A stretch of 64,000 bases of DNA from Micromonospora sp. C31 (GTDB lineage: Bacteria > Actinomycetota > Actinomycetes > Mycobacteriales > Micromonosporaceae), in the NCBI RefSeq assembly GCF_018070575.1, contig NZ_JAGPXN010000001.1:62001-126000 (forward strand), read 5' to 3'. A program made the position numbers and the translations under genes. Of this stretch, positions 1 through 8,261 are shown in pieces. The notes below the pieces were generated by a model. The model saw only the letters and a program-made list of their open reading frames with translations. It was not told the DNA's origin and searched no databases. Each line of letters opens with the position of its first letter. Positions within the stretch are counted from its first letter, which is position 1.

Positions 1-690
1 GCCCGCGGCTCCGTACGCGAGGACGAGTGGCGGGTGCTCGACAACATGGTCGAGGCGGTCCGCCGCCGCTGGCACGAGCCCGACCACGGCATCTGGGAGG
101 CCCGCCTCCCCCCGCGGCACCACATCTTCTCGAAGGTGATGTGCTGGATGACCGTCGACCGGGCGCTGCACGTCATGCGCCAGCACGGCGGCGAGGACCG
201 CCCGGAGTGGGTGGAGCTGCGCGACCGCATCGGCGCCAACGTGCTGGAGTACGGCTGGCACGAGACCGTCGAGGCCTACAGCGTGGCGTACGGGGACGAG
301 GACATGGACGCCTCGTCGCTGTGGATCGGGCTGTCCGGCCTGCTCCCCGGCGACGACCCGCGCTTCCTCTCCACCGTCCTGCGGATCGAGGCGGATCTGC
401 GCAGCGGGCCGGTCGTCTACCGCTACCACTGGGACGACGGCCTGCCGGGGCGCGAGGGCGGCTTCCACATCTGCACGGCGTGGCTCATCGAGGCGTACCT
501 GCGCACCGGGCGGCGTACCGACGCCGAGGAGCTGTTCTCGCAGATGGTCGACACCGCCGGTCCGACGGGTCTGCTGCCCGAGCAGTACGACCCGATGGCC
601 GAGCGCGGGCTGGGCAACCACCCGCAGGCGTACAGCCACCTCGGCCTGATCCGCTGCGCCCTGCTGCTGGACAACATGCTCAAGCAGTGA
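1..690 (+). CDS. C-terminal part of a GH15-family glycosidase (glucoamylase/trehalase-like)
   Basis: The frame is open from the first base, so the N-terminus lies outside the window; about 229 residues are visible. GH15 enzymes are (alpha/alpha)6-barrel hydrolases that release glucose from starch or glycogen fragments or cleave trehalose. Visible motifs typical of the second half of the family are HHIFSKVMCWMTVDRAL, MDASSLWIGLSGLLPGD, GGFHICTAWLIEAYL and GLLPEQYDP, where the Glu of LLPEQ is expected to be the catalytic base, followed by GNHPQAYSHLGLI near the end. No membrane segment or signal is seen in this part. The substrate cannot be decided from the fragment. The gene ends just before a strong hairpin shared with the converging cysG/cobA gene. 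Confidence 0.85.
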   Translation, partial: ARGSVREDEWRVLDNMVEAVRRRWHEPDHGIWEARLPPRHHIFSKVMCWMTVDRALHVMRQHGGEDRPEWVELRDRIGANVLEYGWHETVEAYSVAYGDEDMDASSLWIGLSGLLPGDDPRFLSTVLRIEADLRSGPVVYRYHWDDGLPGREGGFHICTAWLIEAYLRTGRRTDAEELFSQMVDTAGPTGLLPEQYDPMAERGLGNHPQAYSHLGLIRCALLLDNMLKQ

Positions 691-702
691 CCTGAGCGGC
701 GA

Positions 703-742
703 CGACGGCGGCCGGAGCGGATCCTCGCTCCGGCCGCCGTCG
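703..742. terminator. Bidirectional hairpin terminator between converging genes
   Basis: Perfect 17-bp inverted repeat (arms 703-719 and 726-742) with a six-base loop, lying between the GH15 gene and the stop of cysG/cobA on the other strand. There is no long T-tract, as is usual in high-GC actinobacteria. Confidence 0.8.
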
Positions 743-771
743 CGTGGCGGGACGGTCGTGGCGGCCGGAGG

Positions 772-2016
772 TCAGTCGCCGACGGATGTTCGCAGGGCGT
801 CGACCACGTCCCCGACGACCACCACGGCCGGCGGGCGCAGGCCCGCGGCGAGCACGTCGGCGGCCACCGCGCCGAGCGTGGACCGCAGCACCCGCTGCGC
901 CCCGGTCGTCGCCTCCTGCACCACGGCGGCCGGCGTCTGCTCGGGCCGGCCGTGCGCGATCAGCGTCGCGGTGATCGCCGCGAGGTTCTTCAGCCCCATC
1001 AGGACGACCAGCGTGCCGCGCAGCCCGGCCAGCGCGTCCCAGTGGACCAGGGAGGCCGGCGAGTCGGGCGCGACGTGCCCGGAGACCACGGTGAACTCGT
1101 GGGCCACCCCCCGGTGGGTGACCGGGATGCCCGCCGCTGCCGGAGCCGCGATCGAGCTGGTCACGCCCGGCACCACGGTCACCGGCACACCGGCCGCCGC
1201 GCAGGCCAGCAGCTCCTCGCCGCCACGACCGAAGACGTACGGGTCGCCGCCCTTGAGCCGGACCACGAACTTCCCGGCCAGGGCCCGGTCCACAAGGATG
1301 CGGTTGATCTCCTCCTGCGCGCGGGACGGGCCGTACGGGATCTTGGAGGCGTCGACGAGTTCGACGTCGGCGCGCAGCTCGTCGAGGAGCAGCCCCGGGA
1401 CGAGCCGGTCGGCGACCACCACGTCCGCCTCGGTGAGCAGCCGCCAACCCTTGACGGTGATCAGCTCCGGGTCCCCGGGGCCGGCGCCGACCAACGCCAC
1501 CCGCCCGCCCCCGGTGCAAGGAAGGGACCCTTCCTCTACCACAGGCGTTAACAAGGTGCCCTTCCTTACATCCAGCAGGGCGCGGATCGCGTCGCGGACG
1601 GCCATCGCCCGGCGCGGGTCGCCGCCGCCGAGCACCGCCACGGTCACCGGCCCGTGCCGGGTCACCGCCGGGGTCCAGGCGGTGGCGGCGGCCCGGTCGT
1701 CGGCGCGTACGCAGAAGATGCGGCGCTCGGCGGCGGCGGCGCTGACCGACGCGGCGGCGAGCGGGTCGTCGACCGCGACCTGGACCAGCCACGCGCCGTC
1801 CAGGTCGTCGGGGGCGAACCGGCGCGGCGCCCAGTGCAGCCGTCCGGCGTCGGCGTGCGCGCGCAGCGCCGGGGTCAGCTCCGGCGCGACGAGCAGGACG
1901 TGCGCGCCGGCGTCGAGCAGGGCCGGCACCCGCCGGGTGGCCACCGTTCCCCCGCCCACCACGACCACCCGCCGGCCGGCGAGCCGTAGGCCGAGCGGAT
2001 ACGGGTTGCCGCTCAC
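772..2016 (-). CDS. cysG: Precorrin-2 dehydrogenase / uroporphyrinogen-III C-methyltransferase fusion
   Basis: About 414 residues. The first ~150 residues form an NAD-binding precorrin-2 dehydrogenase-like domain (RRVVVVGGGTVATRR). The rest is a SAM-dependent uroporphyrinogen-III methyltransferase: VALVGAGPGDPELITVKG, RLKGGDPYVFGRGGEE and the conserved PGVTSSIAAPAAAGIPVTHR. Together they convert uroporphyrinogen III to precorrin-2 and sirohydrochlorin for sirohaem and cobalamin; cobA would be an alternative name. The linker between domains (about residues 150-167) is encoded by a palindromic repeat element. GTG at 2016 is chosen because it begins right before the conserved N-terminal strand; an in-frame GTG at 2031 is possible. 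The gene follows cobT by about 70 bases and is likely the last gene of the cobC-cobT-cysG operon. Confidence 0.9.
   Translation of the reverse strand: MSGNPYPLGLRLAGRRVVVVGGGTVATRRVPALLDAGAHVLLVAPELTPALRAHADAGRLHWAPRRFAPDDLDGAWLVQVAVDDPLAAASVSAAAAERRIFCVRADDRAAATAWTPAVTRHGPVTVAVLGGGDPRRAMAVRDAIRALLDVRKGTLLTPVVEEGSLPCTGGGRVALVGAGPGDPELITVKGWRLLTEADVVVADRLVPGLLLDELRADVELVDASKIPYGPSRAQEEINRILVDRALAGKFVVRLKGGDPYVFGRGGEELLACAAAGVPVTVVPGVTSSIAAPAAAGIPVTHRGVAHEFTVVSGHVAPDSPASLVHWDALAGLRGTLVVLMGLKNLAAITATLIAHGRPEQTPAAVVQEATTGAQRVLRSTLGAVAADVLAAGLRPPAVVVVGDVVDALRTSVGD
1518..1567. repeat. 50-bp palindromic element inside the cysG linker
   Basis: The element is bounded by 9-bp inverted repeats, AAGGAAGGG at 1518-1526 and CCCTTCCTT at 1559-1567. 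The left end contains a near-perfect small palindrome, AGGAAGGGACCCTTCCT (1519-1535), and the right end AAGGTGCCCTT. Between them is a GTTAAC palindrome. It lies in frame and encodes the interdomain linker. I recall very similar sequences between genes in Micromonospora and Salinispora genomes; that recollection was not checked. Confidence 0.7.
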
Positions 2017-2086
2017 GCCGCCGCCCCGCACCGCTGCCGGACGCCGGCGCGGCTCACCATGCCACCGGGCACGACGGTTCGCCCGT

Positions 2087-3181
2087 TCACTTCTCGGCCA
2101 CCCCCGCCGAGTCGAAGGTGGCGACCTCGTGCAGCACCCGGACCGCGCCGGTGACCACCGGCAGGGCGAGCAGCGCGCCGGTGCCCTCGCCCAGACGCAG
2201 CCCCAGGTCGATCAGCGGCTCCAGGCCCAGCCGGCGCAGCGCGACGGTGGCCCCCGGCTCGGCGGAGCGGTGCCCGGCCACCATGGCGGCCACGGCGTGC
2301 GGGGCGAGCGCCGCCGCGGCGAGGGCCGCCGAGACCGCGATCACCCCGTCCAGCAGCACCGGCGTGCGGCGGGCGGCGGCGCCCAGGATCAGCCCGGCCA
2401 GCGCGGCGTGTTCCAGGCCGCCGACGGCGGCCAGCACGCCCAGCGGATCGGCCGGGTCGGGGGCGTGCCGGCGCAGCGCGGCCCGCACGACGGCCACCTT
2501 GCGGGCGTACGTCGGGTCGTCGACCCCGGTGCCCCGGCCGGTCGTCCCCGCCGGGTCGATGCCAGCGAACGCGGCGATCAGGGCGGCGGCGGGCGTGGTG
2601 TTGCCGATGCCCATGTCGCCGGTGAGCAGGATGCCCGCGCCGGCGTCGATCAGCTCGTCGGCCACCCGGATGCCGGTCTCGACGGCCGCTCGGGCCTCGT
2701 CCCGGGTCAGTGCGGCGGTCACCGCCAGGTCCCGGGTGCCGGGGCGGACGTTCGCGGTGACCAGCCGGGGCACGTCGCGGGTCGGCGGGGCTCCGGCGCC
2801 CTCCTCGCCCGGCGCGGCGGCCGGGAGCGGGGTGGCCACGCCGACGTCGACCACGGTGACCGAGGCGCCGGCCTGCCGGGCGAACGCGTTGACCACCGCG
2901 CCGCCGGCCAGGAAGTTGCCGATCATCTGCGCGGTGACCTCCTGCGGCCAGGGCGTCACCCCCTGGGCGTGCACGCCGTGGTCACCGGCGAAGATCGCGA
3001 CGGCGGCCGGCTCGGGCAGCGGCGGCGGGCAGTGCCCGGCCAGGCCGGCGAGGCGTACGGAGAGTTCCTCCAGGGCGCCCAGCGAGCCGGCGGGCTTCGT
3101 CAGCCGTCCCTGCAGCTCCCGGGCGGCGGCCATCGCCGACTCGTCCGGCGGCCGGATCGCCGCGATCGTGGTTTCCAACAT
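2087..3181 (-). CDS. cobT: Nicotinate-nucleotide:dimethylbenzimidazole phosphoribosyltransferase
   Basis: 364 residues, the usual length. CobT transfers the phosphoribosyl group of nicotinate mononucleotide to 5,6-dimethylbenzimidazole, making alpha-ribazole phosphate for the lower nucleotide loop of cobalamin. Recognisable parts are LTKPAGSLGALEEL near the N-terminus, FAGDHGVHAQGVTPWPQEVT, GDMGIGNTTPAAALIAAF in the middle and, near the C-terminus, DLGLRLGEGTGALLALP, which carries the expected catalytic Glu. ATG at 3181 is chosen: it overlaps the TGA of the upstream aminotransferase gene by one base (TGATG), which points to translational coupling. A TTG one codon upstream is less likely. Confidence 0.95.
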   Translation of the reverse strand: MLETTIAAIRPPDESAMAAARELQGRLTKPAGSLGALEELSVRLAGLAGHCPPPLPEPAAVAIFAGDHGVHAQGVTPWPQEVTAQMIGNFLAGGAVVNAFARQAGASVTVVDVGVATPLPAAAPGEEGAGAPPTRDVPRLVTANVRPGTRDLAVTAALTRDEARAAVETGIRVADELIDAGAGILLTGDMGIGNTTPAAALIAAFAGIDPAGTTGRGTGVDDPTYARKVAVVRAALRRHAPDPADPLGVLAAVGGLEHAALAGLILGAAARRTPVLLDGVIAVSAALAAAALAPHAVAAMVAGHRSAEPGATVALRRLGLEPLIDLGLRLGEGTGALLALPVVTGAVRVLHEVATFDSAGVAEK

Positions 3182-4275
3182 CAAGCCTCCAGGATCTCCG
3201 CCAGTACCTCGGTGAACGCGTCGGTGGTGGCCGGGTCGCGCACGGCGACGCGCAGCCAGTCCGGGCCGAGCCCGGGGAAGGTGTCGCCCCGGCGTACCGC
3301 CCAGCCGCGCCGCCGCAGGGCGAGCCGCACGGCTGCCGCACCGGGGACGTGCACCAGCACGAACGCGCTGGCGGGGCGGCCGGCGACGCGTACGCCGGGC
3401 AGGGCCGACAGGCGGGCCACCAGGTGGTCGCGGTCGGCGGCGAGCCGGGCGGCGATGGCGCGCTCGGCATCGACCGCGACGGGCGTGGCGCAGGCCGACG
3501 CGGCGGCCAGGGCGGGGGTCGAGACGGCCCAGAGGGGCTGGGCGGCGGCCAACCGCTCCAGCAGCGCGGCCTCGCCGAGCAGGTAGCCGATGCGCAGGCC
3601 GGCCAGGCCCCAGGTCTTGGTGAGGCTGCGGACCACCAGCAGGCCGGGCAGGTCCCGCCGGGCGGCCAGCGACTCCGGTTCGCCGGCCACGCCGGGAGCG
3701 ACGGTGGTGTCGGCGAACGCCTCGTCGACCACCAGCACCCGGCCGGGGCGGGTCAGGGCGGCCAGGTCGGCGGCGGGGTGCAGCACCGACGTCGGGTTGG
3801 TCGGATTGCCGATCATGACGAGGTCGGCGTCGGCGGGCACCCGGGCCGGGTCGAGCCGGAAGTCGTCGTCGGCGTCGAGCAGCACCCGCTGCACCCGGTG
3901 CCCGGCGGCGCGCAGGGCCGCCTCGGGCTCGGTGAACTGCGGGTGCACCACCACGGGCCGGCGCACGCCGGTCAGCGCCCGGGCGAGCAGCACGAAGGCC
4001 TCGGCCGCGCCGGCGGTCAGCAGCACCTCGGCGGGTGGACGGCCGTGCCGGGCCGCGACGGCCGCCCGCGCCGGCCCAGGGTCGGGGTACGCGGCGAGGT
4101 CGCCGAGCGCGGCGGTGATCGGGTCGGCCAGCCAGTCCGGCATCGCGTCGCGCCGTACGTTGACGGCGAGGTCGACCAGCCCCGGCTCCACCTCGGCGTC
4201 GCCGTGGTGGGCGAGGTCGGGTTCGTCTCCGGTGGGCCCCGGTTCGGGGCGGGTCTCGGTCGGCTGACCACGCAT
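3181..4275 (-). CDS. cobC: PLP-dependent aminotransferase, CobC-like (threonine-phosphate decarboxylase family)
   Basis: 364-residue class I/II aminotransferase. Characteristic parts are LAVNVRRDAMPDWL at the N-terminus, VMIGNPTNPTSVLHP, VVDEAFADTT, and VVRSLTKTWGLAGLRIGY containing the lysine that should bind pyridoxal phosphate. Homologues next to cobT and cobQ/cobD are annotated as L-threonine-O-3-phosphate decarboxylase (CobC/CobD type), which makes the aminopropanol linker; the histidinol-phosphate aminotransferase family is closely similar, so the reaction rests on context. ATG at 4275 begins the conserved region; the upstream open frame looks non-coding. First gene of the cob operon and divergent from the penicillin-binding protein gene. 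Confidence 0.85.
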   Translation of the reverse strand: MRGQPTETRPEPGPTGDEPDLAHHGDAEVEPGLVDLAVNVRRDAMPDWLADPITAALGDLAAYPDPGPARAAVAARHGRPPAEVLLTAGAAEAFVLLARALTGVRRPVVVHPQFTEPEAALRAAGHRVQRVLLDADDDFRLDPARVPADADLVMIGNPTNPTSVLHPAADLAALTRPGRVLVVDEAFADTTVAPGVAGEPESLAARRDLPGLLVVRSLTKTWGLAGLRIGYLLGEAALLERLAAAQPLWAVSTPALAAASACATPVAVDAERAIAARLAADRDHLVARLSALPGVRVAGRPASAFVLVHVPGAAAVRLALRRRGWAVRRGDTFPGLGPDWLRVAVRDPATTDAFTEVLAEILEA

Positions 4276-4396
4276 GTCCGCGATCCTGCCGGGAAGGTGG
4301 CGCGCGGGACAGCGGATCCCGGCGTGGGCCGCGTCACCACACGCGCGTTCATGAATATTTCTCAAGTGTGAATCGGAAATGTCATAACTTGAGTGG
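4276..4396. promoter_or_regulatory. Divergent promoter region with AT-rich inverted repeat
   Basis: This 121-base divergent spacer is much richer in A and T than the flanking genes. It contains a 7-bp inverted repeat, CTCAAGT (4361-4367) and ACTTGAG (4387-4393), and a possible -10 hexamer CATAAC at 4383-4388 only nine bases before the GTG of the penicillin-binding protein gene, which suggests a very short or absent leader on that transcript. No clear Shine-Dalgarno sequence precedes that GTG. Confidence 0.45.
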
Positions 4397-6529
4397 GTGA
4401 GCAACCGACCCCTTGCTGCCGCTCGTCGTCTCGTTCCTCTCCTCCGCGCCGGACTGATCGCCGGCATCGTGGTCGCCGCCGTGGCGTACCCGGTGGCCGC
4501 CGCCACCGGCCTCGGCGCCAAGGCGACGGCGCACGCCATGGAACACAAGACCCAGATCCTCACCAGCGCGCTGCCAGCCGAGACGTCGTACGTCTACGCC
4601 CCGGACGGCAGGACGGTGCTGACGATGTTCTACGAGGAGTACCGGCAGTACACGAAGCTGGCCGACATCTCGCCGCACATGCAGCAGGCGATCGTCGCCG
4701 CCGAGGACAACCGCTTCTACCAGCACCGGGGCGTCGACCCGAAGGGCGTGGCCCGCGCCTTCGTGGCGAACGCCCGCTCCAGCGGCGTCTCCCAGGGCGC
4801 CTCCACGCTCACCATGCAGTACGTGCGGATGGCGCTGCGGGACAGCGCGAAGACGCCCCAGGAGGTGCAGGAGGCCACCCAGCAGACCAGCCTGCGCAAG
4901 GTCCGGGAGATGCGGATGGCGATGGACCTGGAGAAGGAGCTGGACAAGGACCAGATCCTGGAGCGTTACCTCAACTCCGCGTACTTCGGGCACCGCGCGT
5001 ACGGCATCTACGCGGCCAGCGAGATCTTCTTCTCCAAGGCCCCCAAGGACCTCACCCCCGTCGAGTCGGCCACCCTCGCCGGTCTGGTCAAGTCGCCGTC
5101 CGAGTACGACCCCGCCAGCTCGGACCAGAAGGACGCCACCGGCCGGCGCAACTACGTCCTCGACCGGATGGCCCAGCTCGGCTACCTCTCGCCGGACGCC
5201 AAGGCGCAGGCGAGGAACGAGCCGATCCGGCTGAAGCTGACCCACCCGCCGAACGACTGCGCCGCCGTGCCCGAGAAGTGGAACAGCTGGGGCTTCGCCT
5301 GCGACTACCTGAAGAACTGGTGGAGCGCGCAGCCCGCATTCGGGGAGAACCGGCTGGAGCGGATGGACAAGCTGCGCCGGGGCGGCTACCGGATCGTGCT
5401 CAGCATGGAGCCGAAGATCCAGGAGGCGGCCGAGAAGAACGTCGGCGCCAAGGAGAACACCGGCAGCCCGTTCGCCAACGGCATCGTGGTCTCCGAGCCC
5501 GGCACCGGGCGGGTCAAGGCGATGGCGGTCAACCGGACGTACTCGCTGGACCTGAGCGAAAACGGGCAGAGCTCCAACCCGGAGGCCGGGCCGAACGTCA
5601 AGGCGAACTACCCGAACACCGTGGCGCCCCTGCTCGGCGGCGGCGACCTGCCGGGCTACCAGGCCGGGTCCACGTTCAAGATGTTCCCGATGCTGGCCGC
5701 GCTCAACGAGGGCATGCCGCTGTCCACCTCCTTCAACGCGCCGCACCGGTACCGCTCCGAGGTCTACGACGGCTGGGCGCCGTCCAACGCCAGCGGGGCG
5801 ATGAGCGGCAACCAGACCATGTGGTCCGGCTTCGGCAAGTCGGTGAACACGTACTTCGTGTGGCTGGAGGAGCAGGTCGGCGCGGACAAGGCGGTCCGCC
5901 TCGCCGAGCAGCTCGGGCTGCGCTGGCGCACCGACGTCGACCGGGAGCACGCGTCCCCGGCCAAGGCGAAACAGTGGGGTGCGTTCACCCTCGGCGTCTC
6001 CGACGCGACCCCCCTGGAGATGGCCAACGCGTACGCCGCGATCGCCGCGGACGGCCGCTACTGCGAGGCGATCCCGGTGCAGGCGATCTACAACCGCGAC
6101 GGCACGCCGACCACCTGGAAGACGGCCTCCGGGATCGAACGCGAGGTCGCCAAGCCGCGCTGCCGGCAGGTGGTGAACGCCGACGCCGCCCGCGCCGCCA
6201 CCGACGCCGCCCGCTGCCCCACCGGCGACACCCCGGCCCGCGGGAGCTGCGGCGGTTGGTCGACCGCCGACAGCGTGCGGGGCACCGTCGGCCGCCCGGT
6301 GGCGGGCAAGACGGGCACCACCGACAGCACCCGGTCGGCCTGGTTCGTCGGCTACACCCCGGAACTGGCGGCGGCGAGCTTCATCTCCGACCCGGACAAC
6401 CCGTTCAACGCGGTCGGCGACGGCCAGTCGCAGATCCCGATCAAGGCGGTGGCGCAGACCCTCCGTGACGGCCTCAAGGGCCAGCCCACCCGCCAGTTCA
6501 CCGCGCCCTCGGACCGCATGGTCGGCTGA
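4397..6529 (+). CDS. Class A penicillin-binding protein (glycosyltransferase 51 plus transpeptidase)
   Basis: 710 residues, membrane-anchored, acting outside the cell in peptidoglycan synthesis. A short cytoplasmic stretch is followed by one hydrophobic segment (about residues 15-37). The GT51 domain polymerises lipid II: AAEDNRFYQHRGVD contains its catalytic Glu, and QGASTLTMQYVRM follows. The transpeptidase domain crosslinks peptides: AGSTFKMF carries the SxxK serine, GKSVNTYF the SxN motif, and VAGKTGTTD the KTG motif. All catalytic motifs are intact. There is no obvious PASTA domain at the C-terminus. The GTG start is chosen because it precedes the anchor and follows the promoter-like AT-rich spacer. 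It converges with the cobB-like gene. Confidence 0.92.
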   Translation: MSNRPLAAARRLVPLLRAGLIAGIVVAAVAYPVAAATGLGAKATAHAMEHKTQILTSALPAETSYVYAPDGRTVLTMFYEEYRQYTKLADISPHMQQAIVAAEDNRFYQHRGVDPKGVARAFVANARSSGVSQGASTLTMQYVRMALRDSAKTPQEVQEATQQTSLRKVREMRMAMDLEKELDKDQILERYLNSAYFGHRAYGIYAASEIFFSKAPKDLTPVESATLAGLVKSPSEYDPASSDQKDATGRRNYVLDRMAQLGYLSPDAKAQARNEPIRLKLTHPPNDCAAVPEKWNSWGFACDYLKNWWSAQPAFGENRLERMDKLRRGGYRIVLSMEPKIQEAAEKNVGAKENTGSPFANGIVVSEPGTGRVKAMAVNRTYSLDLSENGQSSNPEAGPNVKANYPNTVAPLLGGGDLPGYQAGSTFKMFPMLAALNEGMPLSTSFNAPHRYRSEVYDGWAPSNASGAMSGNQTMWSGFGKSVNTYFVWLEEQVGADKAVRLAEQLGLRWRTDVDREHASPAKAKQWGAFTLGVSDATPLEMANAYAAIAADGRYCEAIPVQAIYNRDGTPTTWKTASGIEREVAKPRCRQVVNADAARAATDAARCPTGDTPARGSCGGWSTADSVRGTVGRPVAGKTGTTDSTRSAWFVGYTPELAAASFISDPDNPFNAVGDGQSQIPIKAVAQTLRDGLKGQPTRQFTAPSDRMVG

Positions 6530-6617
6530 GCGGTGGCGGCAGCGGTCAGCGCGCGTACCTCGGTGCGGGGCGTGGAGACCGTCAGCGCCGGGAAGCGCCG
6601 GACCGCCACCTGACCGA

Positions 6618-8015
6618 TCATGCGGGCACCCCGTCGGGCCGGGTGGTCACGGGCTCGGCCGCCGCGTCCACGAGGCGGGCCGCGAGCCGCGGGTGTGCCG
6701 CCCAGTGCAGGGTGAGCTGCGAGGCGTGCACGCCCCGCCAGACGAAGCCCTCGGGCGCCCCGCCGTCCCAGCTCCACGCCGGCCGCGCACCGGCGCGCGG
6801 GGTGAGCACCGCGCTGTGCTCCTTGTGCCCGGCCACCACCGTGCCCGCCGGCCCCACGAGGCCGCCGGTCAGCGCGGTCGCCTCCCGGTAGCCCACCACC
6901 AGGCCGTCGCGGCGCGTGCCCACCGCGTCGAGCACGCCGCACATGGGCAGCCCGTCCAGTTCCCGGGCCAGCCAGAGCAGGCCGGCCCCCTCGGCCACGA
7001 CGGGCCGCCCGGTGCGGGCCAGCTCGGCGACCGCGATGCAGAGCCGACGGTTGGCGGAGAGCTGCCCGGCGTACGACTCGGGCAGCCCGCCGCCGACGAC
7101 CAGCGCGCCGGTGCCGGCTGGCAGTGCCTCGTCGTGCAGCGGATCGACCGTCACCACCTCCGCGCCGGCCGCCCTGAGCAGCTCGACGGTCTCGGGGTGG
7201 CTGTAGCTGCCGCCCGGCGTCCCGGCGACCGCGACGACGGGGCGCGGCCCGGACGCCGCCGGCCCGGACGCCTCCCGCCCGACCTCCGGCGTCCAGCACG
7301 GCGCGGGCAGCGGCGGGGCGGAACGGGCCAGACCCAGCAGCCGGTCCAGCTCGACGGTGGCGGCGACCGCCTCGCCGAGGCGGCGGACCGCGCGGGTGGC
7401 CTCGTCGGTACGGGCGAGCGCGGGCACCGCCCCGTACCGGCGGGCGGGCAGCACGGACGGCAGGTCCTGGCGGCGCAACGCGCCGTAGACCGGCACGCCG
7501 ATGTCGTCGAGCGCCTCGCGCAGCAGCTCCTCGTGGCGCGAGGAGGCCACCCGGTTCAGGATCACCCCGCCGAGCCAGAGCTGCTCGTCGTACGACCGGA
7601 AGCCGTGCACCAGGGCGGCCACCGACTGCCCCGTCGCGGCGACGTCGACCACCAGCACGACCGGGCTGCGCAGCGCGACGGCCACGGCGGCGGTCGACTC
7701 GCTCTCCGGGCGGCCGGCGAGACTGTCGTACAGGCCCATGCTGCCCTGCACCACGGCGAGCCCGGCGCCGGCCGCGCCATGGCCGACGAGCGGGACGATC
7801 CGGTCGGCGCCGACCAGCCGGGGGTCGAGGATCCGACCGGGGCGACCGGCGGCCAGCCCGAGGTACGCGGCGTCGACGCGGTCGGGGCCGACCTTGAATC
7901 CGGCGACGTCGACGCCCCGGTCGGCGAACGCGGCGAGCAGCCCGATCGCCAGCGCGTTCTTGCCGTGGCCGGAGGACGGCGCGCTGAGCACCAGACGCGG
8001 CACGACGGTCATCAT
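6618..8015 (-). CDS. CobB/CbiA-like protein with substituted catalytic motifs
   Basis: 465 residues, colinear with cobyrinate a,c-diamide synthase (CobB): P-loop N-terminal domain and glutamine amidotransferase C-terminal domain. The overall similarity is clear (KVGPD, NLD-like ILDPRLVG, MGLYD, VALVHGF-type core, ELDGLPMCGVLDA, GVHAS). Key positions differ: the P-loop reads SSGHGKN (usually GKT/S), GPDYIDPGY is GPDRVDAAY (residues 43-51), the VEG motif is VQG (Gln90), the nucleophile motif AECxG is AEGAG so Gly343 replaces the catalytic Cys, and HEFH is HKEH. I checked these codons in the DNA. It may be a non-catalytic or repurposed paralogue, or an ammonia-dependent enzyme. Start: two adjacent ATGs behind AGGGAG. 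Confidence 0.8.
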   Translation of the reverse strand: MMTVVPRLVLSAPSSGHGKNALAIGLLAAFADRGVDVAGFKVGPDRVDAAYLGLAAGRPGRILDPRLVGADRIVPLVGHGAAGAGLAVVQGSMGLYDSLAGRPESESTAAVAVALRSPVVLVVDVAATGQSVAALVHGFRSYDEQLWLGGVILNRVASSRHEELLREALDDIGVPVYGALRRQDLPSVLPARRYGAVPALARTDEATRAVRRLGEAVAATVELDRLLGLARSAPPLPAPCWTPEVGREASGPAASGPRPVVAVAGTPGGSYSHPETVELLRAAGAEVVTVDPLHDEALPAGTGALVVGGGLPESYAGQLSANRRLCIAVAELARTGRPVVAEGAGLLWLARELDGLPMCGVLDAVGTRRDGLVVGYREATALTGGLVGPAGTVVAGHKEHSAVLTPRAGARPAWSWDGGAPEGFVWRGVHASQLTLHWAAHPRLAARLVDAAAEPVTTRPDGVPA

Positions 8016-8128
8016 CGACTCCCTGCGGGGCGGCGGGGGACCTGCGGGCGGGCCGACCGCGCGGGCCGACCGCGTGACGATAGCCCAACCGACCGTCGGG
8101 TGACCGCCACCGAACGCGCATGCCGACG

Positions 8129-8179
8129 GGTGTCGGGGCGCCGCCGCTGGGACCCGCCGGCGGTGTCGGGGCGCCGCCG
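8129..8179. repeat. Pair of 18-bp direct repeats in a divergent spacer
   Basis: GGTGTCGGGGCGCCGCCG occurs at 8129-8146 and again at 8162-8179, with a period of 33 bases, between the divergently transcribed cobB-like and SURF1-like genes. Each copy contains the palindrome GGCGCC. It could be an operator pair or simple GC-rich duplication; no function is shown. Confidence 0.4.
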
Positions 8180-8261
8180 GCGGATGCGTCAGGGCCCCTG
8201 CCGGGCCCGGCAGGGGGCTGTCGAAGCGAGTGCCTCCGGTCACCGGGGTAGCCTCGTGGGC

